The notes beneath the pieces were generated by a model. It had not been told where the DNA came from. It worked only from the letters and a program-made list of their open reading frames with translations, and did not search any database. From NCBI GenBank assembly GCA_027575765.1, contig JANBPT010000735.1, positions 1-24,478 of the forward strand: a DNA stretch of 24,478 bases. Reading direction: 5' to 3'. Positions 1 through 9,278 of the stretch are shown piece after piece; position 1 is the stretch's first letter, and every line of letters begins with the position of its first letter. This DNA is from Tieghemiomyces parasiticus (lineage: Eukaryota > Kickxellomycota > Dimargaritomycetes > Dimargaritales > Dimargaritaceae). Made by a program: the position numbers and the translations under genes.

Positions 1-1
1 G

Positions 2-49
2 ATGACCAACTTTAACCCGGCGCTTCTGGCTAACTTTAACACCATGGCC

Positions 50-81
<32 letters not shown>

Positions 82-502
82 AAGGCCGCCCGGTACTATG
101 AATACCAATCCACAACTCCTCCAGATGGCCATGAATAACCCCGCCGCTTTTGCTGCCATGGGGGGACGAATCCCACCGCAGTTTCTGAATAACCCGGCCG
201 CGCTTGCCGCTTTTGCGAACATGCGCCCACCTCAGCCGCCGCCGCAGCAGCAGCAACAGGTCCCCACCAACATGTCGGCAGGTATGACCTCGAACGCTGG
301 GGCGACGAACAACTCACAGGCAGCAGCTGCTGCTGCCGCCATGCACATGAGTAATCCCGTCGGGCCTTTCATGATGGGTCCCAACGGTCAGCTTATGCCG
401 AACCCTAGCTTTCAGGGCGGGTCGATGGTAGGCAATAACAGCCAGCAGCAGCAGGCTAGCCCCGCGCCCGGCGGCGGTGACGGTGGTAGCCAGAAGGCGT
501 AA
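2..502 (+). CDS. Gln/Asn/Met/Pro-rich low-complexity protein, C-terminal part only
   Basis: This is the last 166 codons of an open frame that is already open at the left edge and stops with TAA at 500-502. The first visible ATG (2-4) is probably internal, so the gene most likely starts outside the window. The visible protein is entirely low complexity. It has an 11-residue Gln run (residues 17-27), shorter Q runs, an Ala run, a PPQPPPQ stretch, and repeated NPxLL / NNPAAxAA phrases such as NPALLANF, NPQLLQMAMNNPAAF and NNPAALAAFANM. It ends in a Gly/Ser/Pro tail. Such tails are common in fungal transcription factors, co-activators and RNA-binding proteins, and the composition alone does not say which. 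No folded domain is visible, so I assign no function. Coding status rests on the uninterrupted frame and on codon-level variation (CAG mixed with CAA) inside the Q tract. Confidence 0.7.
50..82 (+). repeat. CAG/CAA trinucleotide tract coding polyglutamine
   Basis: Eleven consecutive Gln codons, mostly CAG with two CAA interruptions. They lie inside the partial Gln-rich gene. This kind of microsatellite varies in length between strains. Confidence 0.9.
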
Positions 503-2661
503 TGTAAACAGGGTTTACTCCTCAATGTCCGTACGTTTTGGCCTTTTAGTCCATGATTCGTTTTATTCCTGGGACTTTTGCCCCGCCCTTGTTAGTTTTC
601 ATTCTGGATGCAGGGAGAGTCCTTTGTGCTCTCCCCCTCCTTCCTTCCTTTTGTTTCTCATTTCCCTCTGTTCTTGTAAATTAGCGAACTGTTTTACGTG
701 AAGTGATATGAAAACCATGTACCTCAACTTATTTCTCACATTCGATCGGGAACCGTCGCACGTTGTGTGTCTCGATGCGACTATATTGCACTGCCGGTGT
801 CCATTCGAGCTGGGCCCCTATCTTGGACGTCTAGAGTACTGGTGAAGGAGAAGGGATGAATTGATCACTGCCCTTAGAGTGAAGATGAACTGGGCTGTGG
901 GACGGCCGAGATACTCCGGCGAGCTGGAATCATTGAGCAGCTACAATTGGAGTATGAGTGTCATGAATGCAAAGCCGGTGAGGCACTTAATGATGAGTGT
1001 GGGATTAGAGATCCTCATGGACCAGCAGGGAAGCTAGGAATGACCCTGATACTGATGGGTTTAGCCCGGGGGTGTAATTTCTAGAAATTAACAATTCGCG
1101 CATTACCCGCACATCATCATGGTTCAGCGGGTGAGCCGAGGAGTTGACACACGGTGGAGAACAATGTAAGGAGGGGCTGCCTCAAACGCGCTAAGGGAGC
1201 TACTGCTAGCAAATATGGGTGTTGGATTTAAGAATTCGAGAGGCCACCATTAATTCGTCCAGTATATTGCCTCCCTTTCATACGCACTCAGTAGTGGTCA
1301 TCCGGCGTCTTTGCTTGATCTGACCAGTCGGAACGAGCGGCGACAGCGGAGAAGGCGGCGGGAGGGTCCAGGGGATTGGCCGAAGAGTCGCCGGCTACTT
1401 GGCCCACGCCTCTACCTTAAGGCACGCTAATCTGGGACCAGGGTTTAGGAGTATTCTAACCTTTACCCATCGCGTCCGTCGAATCTACTCACTTCGCCCC
1501 TGATATATCAGTCTCCCCTCCCGATTTGTTTCCCCTCGCCATTGTCTTATCTTCTCGTTTAAACCGACCGCCGTTTAGGCCAGTCGCTTGTACGTCCCCC
1601 CCCAATTTCCTTACACCAATAGATTGGTCTAGACTCCTATTCGCTCGCCATTCAAAATCTAGCCCGCATACGATGACCGGTTTCAGTGAAGCCAGTCGAA
1701 ATATATATTTATATATAATCCGTCGGTTCCGGCCCCATCTCCCTCGCTACCTGTTGACTTGGGCGTTTTTGTCATCTAGTACCCCCACGTTTCGCGCCCG
1801 GTGTTCCAACCCGTCCATCCGTTCTGAAGTTCTATTTTAATCCATTGCGCAAGCCAACTTGCTACTCCCTAGCTACTCAGGCACCTTAGCTGCCCTATTT
1901 ACCATCGGTCCGTGACTCGCCATCAAAATTAAACCGCTGAATTCAAGCCCACCCACCTTACTCAGCTGCCACCGGTCCCTGTCCGCTATCATTATTTTCT
2001 TGTATTCCATAGCCCGTATATACCATACGCTTTACTTGGTTGAAACACCTGCCATACGTCGGTCGGTCCAACTCCTTTCGTACTATTTTGCTACTTCCGG
2101 CCGGTCCAAACTCTCTGGCATTCCCGTCTACCCGGCACAAAATCTCCTAGTAGTTGGCGCCCTCCCCTCACCCTTCGCTTTTAATCTGCATCTACTTGGT
2201 ACTGCATTTTTTTCCTTTGGGTGTTTGGTTATACGCCACTTTTCCAACCGATCATTGAGTTGGCCTTCCATTCCAACCCCCACCGCGCTGATTCACCGTA
2301 CACCTCCCCTTTCGCCTAGTTTGTCAACAGTATTGTGCCTCCTGAGTCATACCGTACCCAGGCCCCTGCTTCTTGTGTTTGTACCTCTCTACGTACTTCT
2401 TACTCAATTGTTCCTAGAATCGCATTTAGCAATTACAGCGCTTCCCTGGCGGGTTATTTTTTGATTCCGACGGCTCGATTTGCCTTTTCCCCCACCTACT
2501 TTTATTTTTTGTCACCACTGTCTCTTTGGCCGTGGTATCGGTTTATTGGCTTGACCTATCTGTTCCGCACGGACTTGCCTCGAGGTTGACCGCCCGATAG
2601 TGTCGTGCCACTCCTCGCCTTCCTCCGTGGGCTATTTTTTTTTACTGGTCGCTCATTACCG
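503..2661. other. Non-coding stretch: 3' end of the Q-rich gene and long leader/promoter of the CBM18 gene
   Basis: I see no convincing gene here. The first part (503-about 800) should be the 3' UTR of the Q-rich gene. The section 840-1250 is purine-rich on the plus strand. From about 1480 to 2650 the plus strand becomes strongly pyrimidine-rich, like the 5' leaders of other genes in the window but far longer. The open frames there (for example 1526-1840 and 2000-2464) are Leu/Ser/Pro/Phe-rich translations of CT-rich DNA without domain character. An AT-only patch of alternating ATATAT lies at 1699-1718, and a TATATA at 2016-2021. Either could be a core promoter for a long 5' UTR, but neither is close to the start codon. 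Confidence 0.5.
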
Positions 2662-3216
2662 ATGCGATCTCTCTTCGACTTCGCCCTCCTGGGCTGCGCA
2701 TCCCTCCTGCTTCTGGTGTTTCAACATGCGCTGGCAGATAACACCTTACAACCGGGCGGTCGGTGCGACCAAAACACCGTCCTACCGGCGGGCTTTTGCT
2801 GCGATTGGTACGGGTTTGCCGGTACTAGCGACCGTTACTGCGGTTCACTTTGCCTCTACAATTGCCCGACCTCCCGCAACCATACCCTCCCGGCGGGGAC
2901 CAAACGTAGCACCGACGGCAAGTGCAACGAGAACGTCTATTGTCCACTAGGAGAGTGTTGTTCCCGCTGGGGATTCTGTGGGACCAGCACCATGCACTGT
3001 GATGTCGGCTGCCTTAATCAGTGCCGCACCCCGCTCCCAATCGACCCGGGTCACTACGTTGGTGGCGGAAAGCGTCCCGCACCTGATGACGACCTGGATT
3101 ACTGTGAGGACGACGCTGGCGACGTGCCCTATGACGAGCTGCCCTATTGTGAAGACCTGCCTCCGTTCCAGTTCCCCATCATGCAGCTAGCCTCGTCGAC
3201 GCAGGTGTGCTTCTAA
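2662..3216 (+). CDS. Secreted protein with two tandem CBM18 (hevein-type) chitin-binding domains
   Basis: The predicted protein is 184 aa. The ATG at 2662 is preferred because the frame upstream offers only a GTG (2605). That ATG also gives a textbook signal peptide: residues 1-25 with hydrophobic core ALLGCASLLLLVF and an AlaLeuAla end. Domain 1 spans C35-C68 and domain 2 C88-C121, with identical spacing between repeats. Domain 2 has all eight hevein cysteines and the CCSRWGFCG signature. Domain 1 has only six, with Leu41 and Ala53 where cysteines 2 and 5 should be. Of the sugar-contacting positions known from hevein (Ser19, Trp21, Trp23, Tyr30), domain 1 has D48, Y50, F52, Y59 and domain 2 has S101, W103, F105, H112. 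The tail (141-184) is acidic and holds two YCED motifs (147-150, 162-165) and a final CysPhe. The gene has no intron. Its role is inferred: it is a secreted or wall-associated chitin or chito-oligosaccharide binder without a catalytic domain. It could mask the fungus's own chitin or act on a host. Confidence 0.88.
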   Translation: MRSLFDFALLGCASLLLLVFQHALADNTLQPGGRCDQNTVLPAGFCCDWYGFAGTSDRYCGSLCLYNCPTSRNHTLPAGTKRSTDGKCNENVYCPLGECCSRWGFCGTSTMHCDVGCLNQCRTPLPIDPGHYVGGGKRPAPDDDLDYCEDDAGDVPYDELPYCEDLPPFQFPIMQLASSTQVCF

Positions 3217-3643
3217 GTACTACCCCCCTCCCCTTCATTGCTCACGTGGAACGTGTGCGTAACGGACTATATCCAAAAACCTGGCACTCGCTATACTTCT
3301 GCACCCTCCCCCTATCGCTGGATAGCCTCTGCGTTATCCTACATTCAATGATCAGCCTGCCCATTGTCATTTCGCTTCGCACTTTCGCTACTCTAATTTT
3401 CGCCTTCGTTCCCCTACTTCCACGTCTCAGCTAACACTTATGATAAAGTAACTCTTGGGTTGTAATATGGATACGGGGCACTGAGTGGTTCTGTGCCGGC
3501 AGGAAAAGTACATGTAAGGTAAGGCAGCAGAGTACGTATGGTGGGGTCTGGTGATCAAAAAAAGATACAATGCGAGTTTAGGTACAGGTGGGATTGAATG
3601 GGTCAGGGTCAGGGATAGTCGCGACCAAAGCCCGACTTGGTGG
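3217..3643. other. Intergenic, convergent 3' ends
   Basis: This lies between the CBM18 stop and the stop of the minus-strand hypothetical gene. The left part is pyrimidine-rich on the plus strand. I see no gene or clear structured element. Confidence 0.5.
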
Positions 3644-4090
3644 TCAGACTCGGAAGGCAGTACGGAGGCGACTGCAGAATTCGGTAAACGGTTTGAACCG
3701 AAGGGAATCCCCTTGCAGGACCGAAAGACCAATGGGAGGGGTGGACGCTGCGTGGCGGCGCGGGTACAATTTACTAAACCGACGCTTGAACGGTTGGGGA
3801 CTGGAGCTGCCGTTAAGGGTTGAAGTGGCACAGCTGGATGCCATGGCCTCCCCGGCCCCCTCGTGTTCTCCTTTGAGGTCCGGGTTCAGAAGTAACCGAA
3901 GCTCGTTGTCAATCTCGAACAGGTCTTCCTCTACTGGGTTGTCCAAACCAGGCCCCTGGTCATATTCATACATCAAGTCCTGGAATATCTCGAGCGTGCT
4001 GTCCCATATTTCGCTAAGTTCGAGGGTTGTGGGCCGTTCCTCCCAGCTAAGAGGAGGTAGCACGTAGCTATTGTGGTCAAGTCCATCCAT
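3644..4090 (-). CDS. Hypothetical protein with acidic N-half and basic C-tail
   Basis: This is an intron-free frame of 148 codons whose product I do not recognise. The N-terminal 85 residues are acidic and could form helices (for example ELSEIWDSTLEIFQDLMYEY and DLFEIDNELRLLL). The C-terminal 50 are basic and Ser/Pro-rich (KRRFSKLYPRRH). There is no signal peptide or membrane segment. Evidence for coding on this strand: the start context CAACCATGG resembles other starts in the window, the 250 bases upstream on the minus strand are pyrimidine-rich like other leaders here, and a strong TATA box lies at 4361-4372. Against it, the frame is short, has no recognisable domain, and overlaps an equally long open frame on the plus strand that begins only with GTG. 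The function is unknown. Confidence 0.45.
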   Translation of the reverse strand: MDGLDHNSYVLPPLSWEERPTTLELSEIWDSTLEIFQDLMYEYDQGPGLDNPVEEDLFEIDNELRLLLNPDLKGEHEGAGEAMASSCATSTLNGSSSPQPFKRRFSKLYPRRHAASTPPIGLSVLQGDSLRFKPFTEFCSRLRTAFRV

Positions 4091-4098
4091 GGTTGCTG

Positions 4099-4311
4099 TC
4101 AGTGTAGGACCACGGGAACGTGGATGGGGTAGGTGCAGGATAAATACAAGGCCCTGGTGTCGGCTGTCGGTAAGTGAGTATTAAGTAGTTGCAGGTTAGC
4201 CTTGGACAGGTCAAGCAAAAGAATTACGCGCAAACAGAAAAGCAAATGAAGCACCAGAGTTAAAGGAACGCAGGAGGCTGGGTCTAGATGCGAGTGCAGG
4301 TGGATTGGCAT
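4099..4311 (-). other. Possible upstream ORF (70 codons) in the leader of the minus-strand hypothetical gene
   Basis: Read on the minus strand, this ATG-initiated frame starts about 50 bases downstream of the TATA box and stops nine bases before the start of the hypothetical protein, in a different frame. It has a hydrophobic stretch (LTLVLHLLFCLRVILLLDL), which may simply reflect a CT-rich leader. It could be an inhibitory uORF, the first part of a spliced product, or meaningless. Confidence 0.2.
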
Positions 4312-4360
4312 AAAGTAGGAGTAGCGGTGTATACCATACTGGTCTAGGGCTACAGCTCCC

Positions 4361-4372
4361 CTTTTATATATA
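4361..4372 (-). promoter_or_regulatory. TATA box (TATATATAAAAG on the minus strand)
   Basis: This is a near-perfect TATA consensus read on the minus strand. It stands about 50 bases before the uORF ATG and 270 before the hypothetical start at 4090. Most other genes here show no comparable element close to the start. Confidence 0.6.
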
Positions 4373-4410
4373 GGGGTAAAGCGAACGGATCGGGTGCAGG
4401 CCGGCGTCGC

Positions 4411-4428
4411 ACGCGTGATGCGGCATCA
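4411..4428. promoter_or_regulatory. MCB-like ACGCGTGA overlapping a 13-base palindrome, upstream of the TATA box
   Basis: ACGCGTGA (4411-4418) fits the ACGCGTNA consensus of fungal MluI cell-cycle boxes bound by MBF. It overlaps TGATGC-G-GCATCA (4416-4428), a perfect inverted repeat around one base. Both lie about 40-65 bases upstream of the minus-strand TATA box, a normal distance for an activator site. Binding by any factor is inferred. Confidence 0.3.
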
Positions 4429-6074
4429 GCGCATATCATCATTTTCTATGCTTTCCTCGCAGCACAACCGGTCAAGTAAACGGTAGATAAAAGAAAAGCC
4501 TCAGTCAGCCATCCCGTTTATTCCAGTGATTAACATTGAGCGTGAATGATGGGGAGGGTGGTGAACGTGGCTGGCGAGGGTCAAGACTTAGTATCAACTG
4601 ACTGGTGGGAGTAATACAGGTGATAGAAAGGAAAGGAGACGGGCGCGGCTGCCAGCACAGCCGGAGGTATTAGGTATGACGACAGGCTGGGAGGCATGCA
4701 GCCCGAGTCATAAACTAAAGAATAGCGGCGGTTACAGATTGGCGGGCGACGTTACACAGGCTATGGCCCAATCTGGGACGATGGAAGAGATGGAGAATGT
4801 AAGGCCATGGGTGCCCAATGGCAGCCAGCGAGGGAGAAGAGAGTTAGGCCGCGCCCTCCGTGCATGATTGTTTTCCATGTAATGTTCTGATTAGGTAAGG
4901 GCACAGCTGGGTTGGTAATTGCGACCGTTCGGTAGAGGGCCCAACGGACGGGAAGTTGACTACAATACGTAAAAAAAGGTAGGGCTATCGCCCAGTGATA
5001 AAGCGTCCATCACGGCTGATAATGGCGAGTGGCTTGAGAAGTCATGGATGCCGAGCCGTCACTGGCGATCATGTTCCGTTGAAGCGCCTGCCATAGTTCT
5101 CGGGGTCTTCCGCGAACTGTCCGCCGAACCTGCATTTCCGAAGCCACTATTTTCACCGCCTCTGGCTCAGGCTACTGTGTGTAGCTCCGGGACAACAGCC
5201 GATGCAGGTCGCCAGCTTCCAGCACCAGCCTACGCCCCCCCACTAGGATCTTTGACGACGCCGAGTGCCCAATTCCCACTTGCGATACGCCCGCGCCACC
5301 CATACAACAAACTGCTCCGACAGGCTGTTTAAACACTTCTGTTTGGTCGCACACACCGTCTGTTCTCCCTCGTCGACGCCTCTTACCAGGCTGATTTGAC
5401 GAGGCAGGGGGCCTCCTGGAATTTCACCAGGGTAAGAGTTAAGTGTGTCCGTTGTCGTTAGAGCGGGCCTGGACCAGCATAGCGTATCCTAGACGCATCC
5501 TGCCCTCCGAACGGTTGTGTTGGTAAAGCCATTGCAGGGCAGTACTGGTCCAGCCAGTATTAGACAGCCTGCCTTTCCCCGAAAGGTCGGTCGGCCTGGC
5601 ACTGGTGGCCCTTGTTCCTTCCAGTTTGGGCATTGCCGAGCCGGTCTGTGAAACGTTACTATTCTGGTTATGGTCGAGTGGTACGTTTCATAATCCGTCA
5701 AAGGAAACGACCCCCGAATTGAGTCCCTCAATTAGTAGTAGACCAGCCCTCCCTCACTTATCCCAGGAATTGGGGTGGTGAATTGGAGGGAAAAGGCATT
5801 GATGGCCATCGATCCATGGAGACGCCAGACTCCTAATTTCTTTTTTTTACGCCTTCAATTTCCACTACTTGTTTCCGTTGGCCCAGGAGAGCATGGTTGG
5901 CTGCAGACGGAAGCCGCCCAGCCTACTGCAGCCGTTCGCCAGTTGGAGGGAGAGGCGGTGGCCTTACCGACCTATACCGCCACTTCCTCGACGCTGGACA
6001 CTTCGTACCTTCCCCAGCTCTTTATGCATCTGCCCTAGTTCAATTCCCCTTGTCGCATTTCCACCCACTCAGCC
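4429..6074. other. Intergenic region with no convincing gene; leader of MTRR at its right end
   Basis: The section 4500-4900 is purine-rich on the plus strand (pyrimidine-rich on the minus), as expected for the upstream DNA of the minus-strand hypothetical gene. Short frames exist at 4676-4867 (+), 5048-5332 (+) and 5439-5731 (-), with no domain character or start support. Near the right end an ATG at 5802 opens a frame of about 78 codons that stops at 6038, 36 bases before the MTRR start and out of frame with it. It may be an uORF if transcription starts that far upstream. No tRNA-like A/B boxes were found. Confidence 0.45.
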
Positions 6075-8350
6075 ATGACCGTCCCTCAGCCCCTTGCCAC
6101 TCGAGTGGTATTTTTCTTTGGCTCGCAGACGGGCAATGCCGAGTCTATCGCCTTGAACCTACTCGACCAGGCCCAGCAACGGGGCTACGAGGCCGAGTGC
6201 AGAGAACTCGACCAGTACGAAGACCGATTGCCCTTCACAGCCGACGCCGCCTACGTCTTTGTCGTGTCCACCACCGGCGACGGTGATCCCCCGGACAATG
6301 CCACGAAGTTCTGGCGGTACCTGCGCCGTCTGGCCAAGAAGGGCGAGGACTGGTCTGGTACCGTCCACTATGCCCTACTCGGTCTGGGTGATTCGAACTA
6401 CGACAATTTCTGCAACGCTGGCCGTAGGCTCGACGAGAAACTGCGCGAGGTCCACGCGACACCGTTCTACCCGAAGGGGCTAGCCGATGATGCCACCGGG
6501 TTGGAGGAGACAGTGGAGCCCTGGTGTCGCGGCCTGTGGCCCAGTTTAGCTCAGGCATGCACTGCCAAGAATACGCCTAGACTCGCCGCCGAGACAGCCA
6601 CCACTACACCGACGGCAAAGGCGGCAGAAATTGCACCGGAGCCGACCCTGACCAATTCCGCCGCCCCTGCTGCCCTGACCGAAGCTATCGAACGCCTAGC
6701 TGTTGCTGAAACGGCCTGCACTGTTTCTACCCAGGACAGGCCGAGCGACAACGACGGTAACCTCTGGACCAGCCAGCCGCTCCAGCTTGACTTCGGCCCC
6801 CTAGCCACCCTCACCAGTCTTACGGGTACGCCACGGGTACCCAGTCGACTGGTGCGCATAGTGCCCGCCGCGACCAGCGCACCCGTGGCCACTTCTGAAT
6901 TCCCGTTGACCCACATTGCGGATGCTGAGCCCTTCCGTGCTCAGCTGCTGGGCGCCGATCGTCTCACCGCCCCGGACGCGCTGAAGCAGACCCTGGCTGT
7001 TCAACTACGACCTATCGAACGTGACGCTGCCGGATCGATTACCACCCGAATGGTTGAGTTCTGGCCTGGAGACGCGTTCGGAGTGCTCTGTCCCAACCCG
7101 CCCCGCCTGGTTCGAGATCTGCTGCAGCGGCTGGACTATGTGGCCACGGAGCGCATTCAGATTGAGCCGTCCACCCCGGCCACCCCGCTCCCGACCCACC
7201 TCCGCCACGCCAAGGCTGTGACCCCGCAGCACATCTTGACCTCCTTGGTGGACCTGGCGGGCTTACCCAAGAAGGCCCTGCTCCGTATGCTGGCCGAGCA
7301 CGCCGCTGACCCGGAGGATCGTAAACGGCTCCTGTTCATCACCAGCCGTCAGGGTGCGGCAGCCTTCAACGAACTGCGCGCGCACATCCCACACCTTGGC
7401 GATATCCTGGCCACCTTCCCGAGCTGCCGGCCGCCGCTGGACTGCCTCCTGGACGTCCTCCCACCGCTGCAGCCCCGCTATTACTCGGTGGCCAACGCGC
7501 CGTCGTCAAAGGGCCACCTCCGGTTTGCCTTCAACGTCGTTTCCTACCGCACCCCAGTACCCGCTGGTGTTCCTCGAGAGGGACTCTGTACGCCCTGGCT
7601 GGCCCGGCTGAGCGCGGCCATGGCGCGAGGCGACGCGACTCCTGAACTAAACGTATTCCTTAAACCGAACTCGCAGGGCTTCGAACTGACTCGCGATCCG
7701 AACCGGCCAATTATCATGGTGGGGCCCGGTACTGGCGTTGCGCCTTACCTGGGGTTCCTGGAGGCCCTAGGAGCCCAATCCTCTGCGCGGGAGACCTGGC
7801 TGTTCTACGGATGCCGCCATCCCGATTTGGACTACCTCTTCCGCACCGAGCTGGAAGGCTACGCTCGCTCGGGGGTGCTGTCCCGGCTCATGGTAGCTTA
7901 CAGCCGCTTCACCGCCGACTCGACCGCTGACGCTGCCGCTACCGGTGAAACTACTGTATCGTACACCCATCCACCCTCCGACCGCCCCAAATACGTCCAG
8001 CACCACCTGCAGCGCGTCGCCTCCGATATCTACCGTCTGATGACCCGTGAGAACGCCGTGCTCTACGTCTGCGGTGATGCCCAGGGAATGGCCAAGGATG
8101 TCCACAGCACCCTGGTGGATATCCTGGTCAATTGCGCGAAATCAGACGACGGGCCGCTACGCAATCTTACGCCCTCCGGAGCGGGGGCTTTGCTTGTCGA
8201 GTGGATGCAGGAGAAGCGGTACCTACGCGACCTGGTAAGTCCATGTAATATCATTATGATTATAATTATTTTTGAAAAAGACGTGGAAACACTCTCATAG
8301 TGTCCTAACTCTCATTTCAGCCAACTGCTGGCTCGATAGACAGCCACTAA
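6075..8350 (+). CDS. MTRR: Methionine synthase reductase (diflavin reductase, MTRR family)
   Basis: The product passes electrons from NADPH through FAD and FMN to oxidised cob(II)alamin on methionine synthase, so that it can be re-methylated with S-adenosylmethionine. Exons are 6075-8234 and 8321-8350, with a phase-0 intron (GTAAGT...CTAAC...CAG), giving 729 aa (human 698). The FMN domain (11-155) has GSQTGNAES, STTGDGDPPDN and LLGLGDSNYDNF. An Ala/Thr-rich hinge covers about 165-225. The FAD region has RYYS (468-471) and GLCTPW (503-508). The NADPH region has IIMVGPGTGVAP (546-557), YGCRHPDLDYLF (578-589), YVCGDAQGMAKDVH (664-677) and EKRYLRDL (713-720). MTRR is preferred over NDOR1/Tah18 and P450 reductase because FCN-G, ADD-GLE-VEPW-GLWP, the GCRH-DYLF block and the EKRYL end are MTRR signatures. 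Splicing adds nine residues (PTAGSIDSH), and the usual C-terminal Trp is missing. Tah18 is the main alternative. Confidence 0.87.
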
Positions 8351-9278
8351 CCAGTTATTTCCTGACCATTTACACCTTCCCCTACAACCCTCCGTATGAT
8401 CCAGTGGGCCTAAATGGCTTTACATCAGGCCGACGTGGTCGCCATCAGATTCTCGATAACGACATCCAGCCCAAAACCACATGCAGGTTTTGGTCGCCCA
8501 GATCAGTGGTCAAGGGCTACGTCACTAGATGCCCTTGTAGCACCAGCGCAGCAGCCCGACAAACCGTTACTTATTGTATACTTTGATGATGACTTATTTA
8601 TTCCTTTACTCGGGTCGATGACAAACTTGCACTATCTTACTGGGAGGGCTACACATGACCAACGGAGCAGCCCTTATTACGACCAACTCCTGTGTGTCCC
8701 TCCCACTTGCTCTCTAACCGCGATCGGCAGCCCCAGGTTGCCGGATAACCGTTATGCACGACGGCCACCTTTGGCTGTTACCATATCTCTACTTTTGCAC
8801 GAATGACAGATGGGTAAAGACTTGACAACCAAGTTTTTTCGCCAAATACAAGGCGCCCTGCTATCAACCTTGATAAATTATCATCACCACCGCTTGTACT
8901 CATTCCAATCCATTGCTGGCGGCCCATCATCCAAAACAACCACATGAGTATCAACCCTCTAGTCATTTATTTCCTATCCTAAAAACGCTGATTAGGTTTA
9001 TTTCAGCAGTAAAGGATTGGGGCATCAAATTATCGAGGGTAAAGCTTGGGTACGTATCCCTGAACTGTTAAACCATCAGGGACAGTTGGGCTGGCATACT
9101 ACAATCGGTTGCCCCTCATTGGCACTGGATTCGCCCCGGTCTGAACTACTCACACAATTTATCATTTACCTGGTCCTCCTAATCCCCTTCGCTCAAAGGC
9201 TCCCGCATTCCTCGACTGTACCCTTGACTTTACCCGTTCTTGTCACCGCAACCCCCATTTGCATACTACTACGCCATC
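8351..9278. other. Intergenic: MTRR 3' UTR and PFD2 promoter
   Basis: No gene is seen. The open frames here (8414-8806, 9017-9292) carry no domain features and the second overlaps the real PFD2 start in another frame. The last 130 bases are pyrimidine-rich, as in other leaders. A TGATGATGA-like string at 8583-8592 has no matching D box, so I do not call a snoRNA. Confidence 0.5.

Noticed and set aside
1526..2589. Several frames of 84-154 codons in the CT-rich region
   Set aside because: Their Leu/Ser/Pro/Phe-rich composition is what CT-rich DNA yields in any frame. They overlap each other and show no family motif.
3551..4067. Plus-strand open frames (90 and 159 codons) antisense to the minus-strand hypothetical gene
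   Set aside because: They begin only with GTG, have no domain character and no pyrimidine-rich leader. The opposite strand has a good ATG context and a TATA box.
5015..5085. tRNA-like A box (TGGCGAGTGG)
   Set aside because: There is no B box (GGTTCRANNCC) at the required distance and no cloverleaf could be drawn.
5048..5731. Plus- and minus-strand frames of 60-94 codons
   Set aside because: I tried joining the minus-strand frames through GTAAGA-like donors, but no coherent domain appeared.
6075..8350. Naming the diflavin reductase Tah18/NDOR1 or P450 reductase
   Set aside because: The PPDN-FWR phrase does occur in NDOR1, but the FCN-G, ADD-GLE-VEPW-GLWP, GCRH-DYLF and EKRYL blocks match MTRR specifically.
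8583..8660. Possible C/D snoRNA starting with TGATGA
   Set aside because: No CTGA D box at a suitable distance and no closing stem.
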